A stretch of DNA of 64,000 nt from Leptobrachium leishanense (lineage: Eukaryota; Chordata; Amphibia; Anura; Megophryidae). This document shows, piece after piece, positions 56,401 to 59,709 of the stretch (positions are counted from its first letter, which is position 1; the number at the start of each line of letters is the position of its first letter). A program made the position numbers and the translations under genes. The notes beneath the pieces were generated by a model. The model had not been told where the DNA came from. It did no database searches and saw only the letters and a list, made by a program, of their open reading frames with translations. The DNA is taken from positions 61,931,422-61,995,421 of the forward strand of contig CM019069.1 in NCBI GenBank assembly GCA_009667805.1, given 5' to 3'.

Positions 56401-58852
56401 ACCGCGAGTATCCTGACGGTAACACATGGCTCTGGGGAAAAGTGCTTAAGTACTGCCTGCCCCAAAATCTCACGCTAGAATTGAGATGCTGCAGGGAAAC
56501 CTGCAGGCACAGATTTCCCTCGTTAGCATCCCTAAAAAGTAAAAAAATATTGTACCGTTTCCTCTGAGAACAATGTGCCTTGACCATCTACTGCATTTTT
56601 TCCAGGAACATCCTTTGCTCTAATTATGTCCACAACCCCTGGAACCTTGCGAGCTTCAGTTTCATCAATGGACCTGCACAATGCAAAAGGAACAAAAAAG
56701 TGTATAGTATTGCTTATGGTGTTTTAAAGAATTTGACGGGATTGTGGAAATGGAAATATTGGGGTACAAGGAAAGCTTTCATTAATTAAGTTTCTCTACG
56801 GCCAGCCATGGCTAAAATTTAGTGTCAATATTTTTATACATGTTAATTTCCCTGTACATTAAATCTCTGAATAAAAACATCTTTCCTAAATTTTTCATAG
56901 TCTTCACGAAAGATCAAAACTCAAGTCAGCTTTACCAATACCCTTTGAGACCTGAGCGGGCCCCACCATAGAGCAGACAACTAATGTCGTTGCTCGTCCT
57001 CAGGACCCTCACAAACCTCTCTTTTTTTTCACGACAAGTATCAGGGTAATCCAGACGTGGACCCCTTGCTTGATGTGCCTAGAGGGGTGTCAGCTATACC
57101 CTCCTGACGAGGCCTAATAAGGCTGAAACGATCGTCAGGGGGTTGCTACATCTCTCGTGCAGGGGTGACGTCCTTGGCAATCAGTACTGGCCACCCTTTC
57201 TGGGTGAGAGCAGGCTGATTTGCATATGGAGCATTCATCCCTGTAATGGCACAATCGAGCAAAAACCCTGTGAGACCTGAGCGGGCCCCACCGTAGAGCA
57301 GGCCACTAGTGCCGTTGCTCGTCCTCAGGAGCCTCACAAACCTCTCTTTTTTTTCACTACAATATTTTAAATAGCCTATCCTAGTGCGAATTTCAAAAAG
57401 ATCAGCAATTCATCACTGAGCTGGCTCTCTGGTTAATGCTCCTGTCAGAATATTGCTCTACTTAAGGAATATAAAATGAGTGACATGTCTAAGGTAGGAA
57501 TGCTCAACTTTTGTCCTCCATGCGAGCAGAAACAAAGTTTAAGAGTACTCAGGACAGGCAGCAGTACCCGTGGCTGCCGTGTGGTGGATCCCCACTCAGG
57601 TCTCATTAGGTTTTAGCTCGATGGTGCCATTACAGAGAAGACTATTCCATATGCAAAGCAGACTGCTATCACCCAGAAATAGTGGCCATCATGGAAATGC
57701 CAAGAAAGTTTTCTCTGAACTAGAGACGTAGCAACTCCTGACAATCATGTGAACCTCATTAGGCCTCGTCAGGAGGGTATAGCGGACACCTTTGAAGCAC
57801 CTTGAGCTGACCGTTATACCCTACTGACGAGGCCTAATGAGGCCAAAACGATCGCCGGGGGTTGCTCCAACTCTTGAAGAGAGGGCTTCCCTGGCATTTC
57901 AGTTCTGTCCACACTTTCCTCGGTGATGGCAGCCTGAATTACATATGGAATAGTTCTCTGCAATGGGACCATCTAGTTAAGATCTTATGAGGCCTGAGCG
58001 GGGACCCACCGTAATAAGGACCCTAATGCTGTTTGCAATTCTCATATTTCTTGGTTTTGGCTCACATTGTCCTTCATAGTTCTTCATATGGGAAGGTTAG
58101 TTCCAAAGCACCTGGAATTGCCAAAGTCGAGCACTCCTGTTCTAAGGTTTCACTCTTTTGTGCAAACTAAAACTCCGTGAGACGTTGAAAAATCTTAATG
58201 GTCCATTTTACATTTAGTTTTACAGTATGTGTAAAGTCTTTCCTGGCAAAATGTACAACTCTATACTCAAAATGAATAGGTCACAGCATTTATTCTAGGA
58301 TTTTGTTTTCCTCTGCCAGTATAAGAATTTTATATAGTGCACTGCCATCTTTTTTTCATGTTGCATAAAGATATGGACATCATCTTTTCTCTATTCACTG
58401 CTTTCGGTTCAGTCCTTCTAGGTAAAAAATGTAGAGTCCAACCCATGCCCTATTTGGACAAGTAGACACTGAAAATCATTTGGACCCTAGAGATGTTACA
58501 CTTACAGTATCTTGGCATGTGCTCTGGTACTGGTGGCAAATGCAATGAAGAGTTCTTGGTCCACAGGTGGCATGTCATCCACATACACCGCCTCCCCAGT
58601 GGCATGCTTGATTCCAGAGAGGTGCACTATAGGACGCCCAACTGGATCCTGGGCAGGCTGCTTAGTATCAATTTCCTGCAGGAGGCAAGTACAGTAGATA
58701 AAATAGACCCAAAAAACAAATGTCCAAAAGAAAAAAATTAACCTACTGAATTAACTTTCCGGTACCTGGAATATTTGTAACGTCTTCGGTATTTCAGTGT
58801 CAAAGTCTTTGATAGAACTAAGGTACTCTGTTGCATCTCCCGACAAAGTGAC
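6821..58852 (-). CDS. aox1: Aldehyde oxidase (AOX), C-terminal 20 exons, 5' part outside window
   Basis: Molybdo-flavoenzyme oxidising aldehydes and N-heterocycles with O2, cytosolic homodimer in vertebrates. Exons (minus strand): 58852-58766, 58675-58506, 56673-56556, 54963-54841, 52517-52421, 52157-52033, 51498-51365, 51149-51062, 50974-50888, 50735-50544, 49557-49330, 48739-48644, 42784-42656, 41122-41048, 22750-22698, 16615-16501, 16368-16303, 9837-9649, 9544-9377, 6934-6821. All junctions are AG/GT and phases join without a break, giving 2454 nt (817 residues plus stop). The usual protein is ~1330 residues, so the 2Fe-2S and FAD domains are missing from the window. The Moco domain is complete, with [18 protein letters not shown] and catalytic GVGE. 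The xanthine dehydrogenase Glu802 and Arg880 positions are Ala and Val, which argues for AOX over XDH. The C-terminus is extended by 21 residues. Which AOX paralogue this is cannot be decided; the symbol is provisional. Confidence 0.95.
7692..7875. mobile_element. hAT-type MITE (CAGTGGTTCCCAAC family), copy 1
   Basis: Begins CAGTGGTTCCCAAC and ends GTTGGGAACTGCTG. The interior shares 'caggccaggtttgccagatatc' type blocks with 44315-44494 and 49649-49832. Flanking 8-mers are only partly alike, so the duplication has decayed. It lies in the last AOX intron. Confidence 0.7.
8206..8313. repeat. Long inverted repeat (hairpin), AOX last intron
   Basis: The left arm ccaaggttggtgcaaaaagg(gaga) pairs with the right arm tctccctttttgcacacttcttccaagg. 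The centre is the perfect palindrome aaatctgcatatgcagattt. It may be a small MITE; no duplication was resolved. Confidence 0.6.
8548..8992. repeat. Solo LTR, second family (TGTCAGGA...TCCTGACA), 445 bp
   Basis: Starts TGTCAGGATC and ends GTTCCTGACA with perfect 5-bp direct repeats ttatc on both sides (8543-8547, 8993-8997). TG...CA ends plus a 5-bp duplication fit an LTR left after recombination. No internal region or ORF. Strand cannot be decided. Confidence 0.75.
9377..9544 (-). CDS. aox1: AOX exon E19, catalytic glutamate exon
   Basis: Acceptor ...ttctgtag, donor ATG|gtatgt; 56 residues beginning [24 protein letters not shown] carries the invariant base-catalyst Glu (Glu1261 in bovine xanthine oxidase, Glu1270 in human AOX1). 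It ends with the conserved PEKVRMAC segment. Confidence 0.95.
9649..9837 (-). CDS. aox1: AOX exon E18
   Basis: Exactly 63 codons, phase 0 at both ends, starting [20 protein letters not shown]. It contains the conserved Q-G-x-G-L-x-T-x-E-E/Q-L and P-T-E-F-x-V-S segments near the Moco. Acceptor ctttctag, donor AAG|gtaatg. Confidence 0.95.
10421..14040 (-). mobile_element. L2-clade LINE, near full length
   Basis: Minus-strand element ending in the L2 tail (gcgctgcggaatatgctggc, then (AAT)n at 10421-10440). It carries ORF2 at 13828-10638. Over ~1.2 kb it is nearly identical to the truncated copy at 41206-42417, so the family amplified recently. The 5' boundary near 14040 is a guess, placed where the L1-like spacer gives way. 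Confidence 0.8.
10638..13828 (-). pseudogene. L2 ORF2: endonuclease + reverse transcriptase, one frameshift
   Basis: Encodes the protein that nicks target DNA and reverse-transcribes the L2 RNA. From ATG at 13828: an N-terminal hydrophobic stretch, a 2A-like GDISPNPGP near residue 85, then an APE-type endonuclease (LWNARS, TETWL, YRPPG, GDFN, SDHH). The reverse transcriptase follows ([40 protein letters not shown]). The frame is open for 907 codons to 11105. Comparison with the copy at 41206 shows one base missing at 11161/11162; in the other copy the frame runs on to a stop equivalent to 10638-10640. Apart from that one lesion the ORF is open. Confidence 0.88.
14041..14934 (-). other. L1-like spacer, pyrimidine-rich on minus strand
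   Basis: Lies after the L1-type ORF1 on the minus strand. It holds several homopolymer runs (A tracts on plus at 14318-14341, 14634-14646, 14744-14762) and an (AAT)n run near 14405-14427. No ORF that I support. It resembles an untranslated inter-ORF or 3' region of a LINE; the L1 ORF2 expected here is absent. Confidence 0.5.
14935..15859 (-). pseudogene. L1/Tx1-type ORF1 protein (RNA-binding), one frameshift
   Basis: ORF1p chaperones L1 RNA as a trimer. From ATG at 15859 (MGKKSQK): a basic, Ser-rich head, then a heptad-rich coiled coil (about residues 70-140, [19 protein letters not shown] onward), then the RRM start [14 protein letters not shown]. The frame shifts near 15350; the C-terminal domain continues in another frame (about 15340-14935: [43 protein letters not shown]). 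Domain order and the IRLRG/YRWG motifs match vertebrate L1/Tx1 ORF1p. No ORF2 partner follows. Confidence 0.8.
16303..16368 (-). CDS. aox1: AOX exon E17
   Basis: 22 codons, [20 protein letters not shown] then GQ, a block shared almost unchanged by AOX and XDH. Acceptor tactaatag, donor CAG|gttggt. It sits 132 bp downstream of E16 and just beyond the composite LINE insertion. Confidence 0.95.
16501..16615 (-). CDS. aox1: AOX exon E16
   Basis: Completes the split Asn codon from E15, then [20 protein letters not shown] and [29 protein letters not shown] is typical of AOX; XDH has a different loop here. Acceptor cctgtttag, donor AAG|gtaatt. Confidence 0.95.
16616..18096. other. AOX intron sequence, nothing assigned
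   Basis: Ordinary AT-rich intron. A block at about 17805-17870 (ccttctcatttcccatgccg, gagcaagc) resembles 1163-1215, so it is probably an interspersed repeat. No ORF or RNA gene is supported. Confidence 0.4.
18460..18920. mobile_element. Nested TTAA element, 461 bp
   Basis: TTAA at 18456-18459 and 18921-18924, ends CCCTTTCACTGCTGAGTC and (minus) CCGTTTCACCGCTGAATC. Contains the 'gccatggatcgggagataag' module seen in the other TTAA elements. Non-coding. Confidence 0.65.
19252..21888. mobile_element. hAT-like element with internal minisatellite
   Basis: Left end CAGGGCCGCCATCAGGGCAT and right end (minus) CAGGGCAGCCATCAGAAAT. Flanking 8-mers tgtacagg and catacagg agree at 6 of 8 positions, an aged hAT-type duplication. 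About 1.9 kb of the interior is minisatellite; the rest has no transposase. Confidence 0.7.
19675..21622. repeat. GC-rich minisatellite, GGCCCAGACCC-type unit
   Basis: About 1.95 kb of imperfect tandem units of roughly 10-20 bp built from ggcccagacccaagg / ggcccagacccaggg variants. The minus strand is a run of closely spaced GGG/GGGG blocks. Translations are Gly-Pro-Trp-Leu repeats without start, splice or family support, so I do not call them genes. Confidence 0.95.
21924..22697. other. AOX intron sequence, nothing assigned
   Basis: AT-rich, no supported ORF. It includes a 'ttgctgtggagc(a)ctgtaatgtgcagtgtg' phrase near 22040 that recurs in varied form at 21660-21770, 34730-34770 and 46650-46690 (gtgttttaatgctgtgaagc type). 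That indicates a shared hAT-derived module. Confidence 0.4.
22698..22750 (-). CDS. aox1: AOX exon E15 (53 bp)
   Basis: Encodes [17 protein letters not shown] plus two bases of an Asn codon completed in E16. S-L-S-A-T-G-Y/F-F is invariant in the family. Acceptor tttttccag, donor CAA|gtaagc. It is preceded by an 18.3-kb intron that holds the Gypsy element, whose LTR begins 166 bp away. Confidence 0.93.
22916..23869 (-). repeat. 3' LTR of the Gypsy element (954 bp)
   Basis: On plus it runs from tgtagcgctc to gcgctttca. It is closely similar to 37761-38767 except that a ~53-bp block of that LTR is absent here. On the minus strand, aataaagctcacc-type U3/R features are not certain. Its outer end abuts the tatg duplication. 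Confidence 0.92.
23870..23882 (-). other. Polypurine tract of the Gypsy element
   Basis: Minus strand AAGGGGGGTAGAG ends exactly at the 3' LTR start (TGAAAGCGCTG). It is the position and composition needed for plus-strand DNA priming. Confidence 0.8.
23940..26168 (-). pseudogene. Gypsy pol: end of RNase H and integrase
   Basis: Open for 742 codons. It begins inside RNase H (DKNPLTYVL, then the connection [11 protein letters not shown]). It then has the integrase HHCC zinc-binding region (HGHLSAERT ... CHSCLRC), the DDE core (Asp in VCIDFL, Asp in HSDQGRDF, Glu in PERFNH), and a basic tail with KNLG and W-HRNHLLPL. About 190 acidic residues follow the integrase tail ([12 protein letters not shown]...) to the stop. 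The upstream RT part is in another frame (overlap 26143-26168), so a frameshift separates them. It is a broken copy. Confidence 0.9.
26143..27114 (-). pseudogene. Gypsy reverse transcriptase (palm to RNase H), frameshifted
   Basis: Three overlapping frames (27114-~27000, 27034-~26780, 26853-26143) together cover the RT after the hAT insertion: [20 protein letters not shown] (catalytic Asp), [32 protein letters not shown] (YLDD active site), then thumb LEKCQFC...YLGRVV, connection YYRRFV, and the RNase H start [16 protein letters not shown]. Single-base shifts lie near 27000 and 26820. The first RT block is on the far side of the hAT (34864 onward). Confidence 0.88.
27115..27122. repeat. Left copy of 8-bp target duplication (tcaggaat)
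   Basis: tcaggaat here and at 34856-34863 flank the outer hAT element. The duplicated bases fall inside the Gypsy RT codons I-P-D, and RT sequence resumes on both sides, which proves insertion into the retroelement. Confidence 0.93.
28000..28775 (+). mobile_element. piggyBac-like TTAA element, right part lost
   Basis: Begins CCCTTTCGCTGCTGAGGC right after TTAA. It follows the reversed 42872-44089 copy module by module (gacccagaca, atttacaatgtgtaaagtg, catcattgttcacattata, atcgggagatagggggttca, cgtcatcgtgctatgcacga). It stops at ~28775 where the minisatellite begins. Non-coding. Confidence 0.65.
28776..29460 (+). mobile_element. hAT right-end fragment with 24-bp minisatellite
   Basis: 28780-29190 is a tandem array of ccccagctcctcgtggatat variants. 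29195-29460 is a unique GC-rich end, closely similar to 48105-48378, ending ...cgacgccactg (CAGTGGCGTCG on minus). The left end is missing. ORFs through the array on both strands are repeat translations only. Confidence 0.75.
29647..30050 (+). repeat. Second copy of the inner hAT left end
   Basis: TAGGCTTGTGCACTGATT, then cggttcgatt..., tactatggtttactttttt, ggatccgataattcattctg and attctatcgtgtttttt, in the same order as 27469-27998. Either a tandem/internal duplication or the end of another copy that was overgrown. Confidence 0.65.
30316..30705 (+). mobile_element. piggyBac-like TTAA element, truncated
   Basis: Starts CCCTTTCGCTGCTGAGGC next to TTAA (about 30312-30315) and runs through the gacccagacatgttatat and ttttatcatgcgag modules. 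It breaks off near 30705 at 'aaaattacac'. It is a third reading of the family in this window. Confidence 0.6.
30888..30893 (-). terminator. Possible poly(A) signal of the Myb/SANT-like gene
   Basis: AATAAA on the minus strand, 317 bp after the stop at 31210. Between them lies the inverted copy of exon 1 (31000-31190). Confidence 0.4.
31000..31190 (+). pseudogene. Degenerate, inverted copy of the Myb/SANT exon
   Basis: The plus strand reads [20 protein letters not shown], a stop, then EKLRTTIL and [10 protein letters not shown]. These are the same segments as minus-strand exon 1 at 33334-33640, with stops and a frameshift. It lies head-on to that exon, inside what would be the 3' UTR of the gene. 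Confidence 0.8.
31955..32720. repeat. Nested inverted-repeat MITEs in intron 1 of the Myb/SANT-like gene
   Basis: A mariner-type end TATACACTATATTGCCGAAA (about 31949) starts the region. aggcctgttcagtacctcag (about 31999) is inverted at 32527-32550. A longer inverted pair joins 32148-32275 with 32560-32715 (e.g. cgcacacaccacaaatgatc and its imperfect reverse). Boundaries of the individual elements are not resolved. Confidence 0.6.
33262..33325 (-). repeat. L2 3'-tail fragment
   Basis: ttattattatt then ggatttatatagcgccaaca and gcgcagcgctttacaat. It is the reversed L2 3' terminus, touching the donor side of Myb exon 1. Confidence 0.75.
34541..34680. repeat. (TG)n-rich microsatellite
   Basis: Imperfect tgtgtgtttgtg/gtgtgtgtgac runs over ~140 bp inside the right arm of the outer hAT element. 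Confidence 0.9.
34864..35699 (-). pseudogene. Gypsy reverse transcriptase, N-terminal part, cut by hAT
   Basis: Reads through the protease-RT linker into RT fingers: [56 protein letters not shown]. The Y-R-T-L-N segment is readable up to the tcaggaat duplication at 34856-34863, then RT continues at 27114. Frameshift near 34880. Confidence 0.85.
35700..35935 (-). pseudogene. Gypsy aspartic protease region
   Basis: Minus strand carries [12 protein letters not shown] (D-S-G catalytic motif, at about 35915-35880) followed by YLQVKLEIG. Single protease unit of retroviral type, which would act as a dimer on Gag and Pol. A TAG stop lies just upstream (about 35933), separating it from gag; this could be a mutation or a readthrough/frameshift site. 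Confidence 0.75.
36214..37703 (-). pseudogene. Gypsy gag, PNMA-like, with CCHC zinc knuckle
   Basis: Structural capsid protein of the retroelement. Likely start ATG 37703 ([13 protein letters not shown]), 38 bases after the primer site. The N-terminal WCEEHN...VMDIPAD then WRKGVPV resembles the RRM-like head of PNMA proteins. The capsid part contains [31 protein letters not shown] and [10 protein letters not shown]. The zinc knuckle [14 protein letters not shown] (C-x2-C-x4-H-x4-C) lies near 36350-36310. Broken by a frameshift near 37585, two in-frame stops at about 37040-36990, and another shift near 36600. Confidence 0.83.
37741..37758 (-). other. Primer-binding site, tRNA-Pro type
   Basis: Minus strand TGGGGGCTCGTCCGGGAT, 18 nt, two bases after the 5' LTR. 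It is the complement of the 3' end of proline tRNA, the same 18-mer as the classical Pro primer site of gammaretroviruses. Confidence 0.9.
37761..38767 (-). repeat. 5' LTR of the Gypsy element (1007 bp)
   Basis: On plus from tgtagcactc to gcgctaca. Nearly identical to 22916-23869 apart from scattered substitutions and an extra ~53 bp at about 37897-37949 (ggaaaggattttaccaggaa...). The outer end abuts tatg (38768-38771). Confidence 0.92.
38772..39254. other. AOX intron sequence with (AT)n
   Basis: AT-rich intron, short (AT)n at 38944-38958. No gene supported. Confidence 0.4.
39255..40007. mobile_element. MITE with 20-bp TIRs, CpG-rich interior
   Basis: Left GGGCTATATTACAATCTTCG and right (minus) GGGCCAAATTACAATCTTCG, flanked by gat on both sides (39252-39254, 40008-40010). 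The ends are dense in gcgcgcaaa/acgcgcgt motifs; a central AT-rich part has an unremarkable 82-codon ORF. A 3-bp duplication would suit a Harbinger-like element, but the family is unproven. Confidence 0.65.
40011..41047. other. Unassigned intron block with ORF-like stretch
   Basis: 40597-40863 (minus) is open for 88 codons ([20 protein letters not shown]...) and the plus strand is also open in places. I recognise no family. The base composition is more GC-rich than the flanks, so a decayed mobile element is likely. Confidence 0.3.
41048..41122 (-). CDS. aox1: AOX exon E14
   Basis: 25 codons, [20 protein letters not shown] then TWNEW, the conserved helix preceding the V-x-x-A-F segment of E15. 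Acceptor tcttccag, donor TGG|gtaagt. The next intron is 18,297 bp long. Confidence 0.95.
41206..42417 (+). mobile_element. L2-clade LINE, 5'-truncated, second copy
   Basis: Starts abruptly at ctggtaactcctcctc, inside the RT, and runs to the L2 tail (gcgctttataaataaagaat, then (AAT)n). Nearly identical to the reverse of 10421-11620. It sits 84 bp from AOX exon E14, in the opposite orientation. Confidence 0.93.
41226..42188 (+). pseudogene. L2 ORF2 C-terminal fragment (RT palm/thumb)
   Basis: Open for 320 codons without lesion: [32 protein letters not shown] (catalytic YADD), then the C-terminal [31 protein letters not shown] and [12 protein letters not shown]. Not a gene, since the 5' half is absent. 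It serves as the reference that exposes the single-base loss in the first copy. Confidence 0.92.
42656..42784 (-). CDS. aox1: AOX exon E13
   Basis: 43 codons beginning [20 protein letters not shown] and containing [28 protein letters not shown] fits AOX rather than the AAS-type loop of XDH. Acceptor ctccaacag, donor AAG|gtaaaa. Confidence 0.95.
42872..44089. mobile_element. piggyBac-like TTAA element, both ends present (1.2 kb)
   Basis: TTAA at 42868-42871 and 44090-44093. Ends CCACTTCGCTGCGGAGGA (left) and CCCTTTCGCTGCTGAGGC (right, minus). Left half GC-rich with several short palindromes (e.g. gcacgatgacgc, ggccgatcg), right half AT-rich. Best-preserved copy of the family in the window. 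No transposase. Confidence 0.75.
44315..44494. mobile_element. hAT-type MITE (same family as 7692-7875), copy 2
   Basis: agcttcccaaccctgg ... ccagggttgggaaacagct, with interior aaccaggccagattttgcag and 'cagatatctggcaaacctg' shared with the other two copies. In the intron between E12 and E13. Confidence 0.7.
44772..45700. other. Probable decayed hAT element, left end only
   Basis: CAGGGCCGGATTAAGAGTAC at 44772 has the look of a hAT left end. A matching right end was not found. The following ~900 bp are GC-rich with short ORFs but no recognisable protein. Confidence 0.35.
46160..46495 (+). pseudogene. LINE 3' fragment (jockey/CR1-like ORF2 C-terminus)
   Basis: The plus strand reads ...[37 protein letters not shown], the ORF2 tail motif R-V-V-x-x-W-N-S-L-P common to jockey/CR1-group LINEs. 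It is followed by gggcagactagatgggccga...tatgtttcta, a 3' end common in amphibian repeats. 5' truncated. Confidence 0.65.
46518..48378. mobile_element. hAT-type element with expanded minisatellite (1.86 kb)
   Basis: Ends CAGTGGTGTCACTAGGGTTG (left) and CAGGTACGTCGTTACGTGGG (right, minus) with perfect 8-bp duplication attaagca (46510-46517, 48379-48386). 46760-48105 is the array. The right end 48105-48378 is closely similar to 29195-29460. No transposase. Confidence 0.9.
46760..48105 (+). repeat. Minisatellite, ccccagctcctctcatggatat type
   Basis: About 1.35 kb of 15- to 27-bp units with three successive variants: gcagctctggatatattgcc at the left, agctcctctcatggattttg in the middle, agctcatggatactgcccc at the right. 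Long ORFs in all plus frames come from the unit length and lack of stops; not genes. Confidence 0.95.
48644..48739 (-). CDS. aox1: AOX exon E12, Moco-binding GGIEMGQG
   Basis: 32 codons, [20 protein letters not shown] then [12 protein letters not shown]. The Gln of E-M-G-Q-G binds the molybdopterin. Acceptor tttctgtccag, donor CAG|gtaaga. Confidence 0.96.
49330..49557 (-). CDS. aox1: AOX exon E11
   Basis: 76 codons beginning VRERNLYRG and containing [11 protein letters not shown] and the near-invariant [19 protein letters not shown]. Acceptor tttttag, donor CAG|gtcagt. Confidence 0.96.
49649..49832. mobile_element. hAT-type MITE (same family as 7692-7875), copy 3
   Basis: gcttccaaagcctgtcccgg ... 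ccagggttggaaaccactg, with 'caggccaggtttgcaggg' and 'gcagatatctggcaaacc' interior. It lies in the 986-bp intron between E10 and E11. Confidence 0.7.
50544..50735 (-). CDS. aox1: AOX exon E10, substrate-pocket exon
   Basis: 64 codons: [18 protein letters not shown] ... [24 protein letters not shown] holds the Arg and Phe that contact Moco and substrate (Arg912, Phe914 in bovine XO). The residue aligned with XO Arg880 is Val ([10 protein letters not shown]), a loss of the purine-binding Arg that marks AOX (Met884 in human AOX1). Confidence 0.96.
50888..50974 (-). CDS. aox1: AOX exon E9
   Basis: 29 codons, [20 protein letters not shown] then [14 protein letters not shown] is a family hallmark. 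Phase 0 on both sides. Acceptor ttttcag, donor TTG|gtaaca. Confidence 0.95.
51062..51149 (-). CDS. aox1: AOX exon E8
   Basis: Completes the Lys codon of E7, then [20 protein letters not shown] and [13 protein letters not shown]-x-R-x-E-D-M is conserved in all family members. Acceptor ctaacag, donor AAG|gtgact. Confidence 0.96.
51365..51498 (-). CDS. aox1: AOX exon E7, GAFGGKA motif
   Basis: 44 codons plus two bases: [40 protein letters not shown] is the XDH form, with Glu802 binding purines. Here the position is Ala, as in mouse AOX3 (Val in human AOX1). Donor AAAA|gtgagt. Confidence 0.96.
52033..52157 (-). CDS. aox1: AOX exon E6
   Basis: [20 protein letters not shown] ... [21 protein letters not shown]-x-E-T and the Gln of S-T-Q (Moco ligand environment, Gln767 in XO) are present. 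Acceptor ttctag, donor CAG|gtgagt. Confidence 0.95.
52421..52517 (-). CDS. aox1: AOX exon E5
   Basis: [20 protein letters not shown] then [13 protein letters not shown], the family's D-A-I-x-x-x-S-F segment. Acceptor tttatccag, donor AAG|gtaact. Confidence 0.94.
52733..52899. repeat. Long hairpin (inverted repeat), 0.2 kb upstream of AOX E5
   Basis: Left arm at 52736-52798 (gagagcggtgaaaagcagga, gaatgactggag, ctaggtcaaaatag) is repeated in reverse at 52835-52898 with few mismatches; spacer ~40 bp. It is probably a small MITE inside a larger repeat. Confidence 0.8.
52900..54150. other. AOX intron sequence, nothing assigned
   Basis: Contains many short open frames on the plus strand, but none with family or splice support. 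No repeat is recognised with confidence. Confidence 0.4.
54153..54468. mobile_element. TIR-bearing MITE, CpG-rich
   Basis: Left CTGGGTTCACACTTGG and right (minus) AGGCCCCGTTCACACCTAG. CpG-dense interior, with 'aggtgtgaacggg' occurring twice. No coding content. Similar in style to 3278-3701. Confidence 0.5.
54841..54963 (-). CDS. aox1: AOX exon E4
   Basis: 41 codons, [20 protein letters not shown] then [17 protein letters not shown]-x-A-V-x-A-D and Y-E-x-x-E-P-A-I are family signatures. Acceptor ggttgcag, donor GAG|gtaatt; the frame stays open into the intron, which is coincidental. Confidence 0.96.
55800..56172 (+). repeat. L2 3'-end fragment
   Basis: Pyrimidine-rich lead, 'tagattgtaagctcacggga', and the terminal ttgtacagcgctgcggaac...tttataaaaatttgta. 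Typical L2 3' untranslated tail, 5' truncated. Confidence 0.7.
56173..56555. other. AOX intron sequence, nothing assigned
   Basis: More GC-rich than the surroundings, with short overlapping frames on both strands and no recognisable domain. Probably repeat-derived. Confidence 0.3.
56556..56673 (-). CDS. aox1: AOX exon E3
   Basis: [20 protein letters not shown] then [20 protein letters not shown]-x-x-x-P-G-V-V-D and the D-V-P-G loop are conserved. Acceptor tgtgcag, donor ACG|gtacaa. Confidence 0.95.
56935..58035. repeat. Repeat cluster: tandem and inverted copies of a ~320-bp unit
   Basis: 'gagacctgagcgggccccacc...acaaacctctcttt' occurs at 56948-57027 and 57270-57350. The 'ctgacgaggcctaataaggc' block recurs at 57103 and 57824 and, inverted, at 57757. 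The 'ttctgggtgagagcagg...gcatatgga' block occurs at 57198 and, inverted, at 57630-57690. Two forward copies flank an inverted one. Non-coding; family not recognised. Confidence 0.8.
58506..58675 (-). CDS. aox1: AOX exon E2
   Basis: [20 protein letters not shown] then [42 protein letters not shown] and H-x-S-G-x-x-H-A-T-G-E-A open the Moco domain. Acceptor tcctgcag, donor ACT|gtaagt. Confidence 0.96.
58766..58852 (-). CDS. aox1: AOX exon E1 of this window
   Basis: 29 codons, [20 protein letters not shown] then [11 protein letters not shown]-x-L-Q-x-F-Q is the AOX linker between the FAD and Moco domains. Acceptor ctttctag, donor CAG|gtaccg. The preceding exon lies beyond 64000. Confidence 0.9.
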
Positions 58853-59449
58853 CTAGAAAGGTTTAAAAAAAACCCAAAAAAACACAGATTCAGATTTGTT
58901 ACAGGATATACGGAAGAATTTTATTTTGGATATACATGTCTATTGGTACCCAAACAACTAGTTCTATATAGTTGGGGTTTTTGTGAACCCAAAAACTTCA
59001 GCTTCGACATCTCCAGGAGTTACAGTGAACGCCTGAGTTTTACAACTATGCCATGTTGCGCTGACTAGAAAAATCCCTACCGCTCTGGAGAGGTCGAGCA
59101 CTTCGGTCCCTCTAGACATGGGGTTGATGGGATACCTAGTTTGTTCTACCACAAGAGTAATTCCATACCTTGCATCACATGGGTGGAATTGGTACATGAC
59201 GTGATTTGTGCCAAAAAAAAAGCATACAGCGAGCTGAAGGCTTGGATCTTGACAGAACACTGTAGGACTTGTGTATGTGATTGTTTATGTTAATAAAGTA
59301 TAGTAGAAATGGAAAAAAACAGTTTTACATACAACGCGTACAAGAGTAGTGTGGCCTTTTGTAGGGGGTGGGGGAGTTGGCCTTAATTTCTTTCTTCAGG
59401 TGCCCAAGTGTCACTTATGTGTGACCAGCCCACATGTTCATGCTACAAA

Positions 59450-59609
59450 TCCTATATAATAAAAGAGTAAGAGGCAGCGTGTCCGTCGCCACGCTGCCTC
59501 TGCGCATGCGCGCACAACCAGCGGCGGTTGGCTGCGCGTTCATCCAAAGGCCGCGGCAAGCGCACAGCCGGCGTGCGCGAGGGACAAAAAAAATCCGATC
59601 CATTGGAGA
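59450..59609 (+). mobile_element. Helitron-like 5' end, then assembly gap
   Basis: TCCTATATAATAAAAGAG after an A (A|TC insertion context), the typical start of vertebrate Helitrons. 59471-59500 forms a perfect 11-bp stem (gaggcagcgtg / cacgctgcctc) with an 8-nt loop. The 3' end (CTRR with hairpin) is not visible; the element runs into the gap. Confidence 0.6.
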
Positions 59610-59709
59610 NNNNNNNNNNNNNNNNNNNNNNNNNNNNNNNNNNNNNNNNNNNNNNNNNNNNNNNNNNNNNNNNNNNNNNNNNNNNNNNNNNNNNNNNNNN
59701 NNNNNNNNN
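59610..59709. other. Assembly gap (100 N)
   Basis: Exactly 100 N, a conventional placeholder for unknown length, at the edge of a tandem satellite, where assemblers often fail. Confidence 0.99.

Noticed and set aside
6821..58852. Xanthine dehydrogenase as the identity of the split gene
   Set aside because: The Glu802 and Arg880 positions are Ala and Val, and the IPRD...PW end, [11 protein letters not shown] and SAGTFG are aldehyde oxidase forms.
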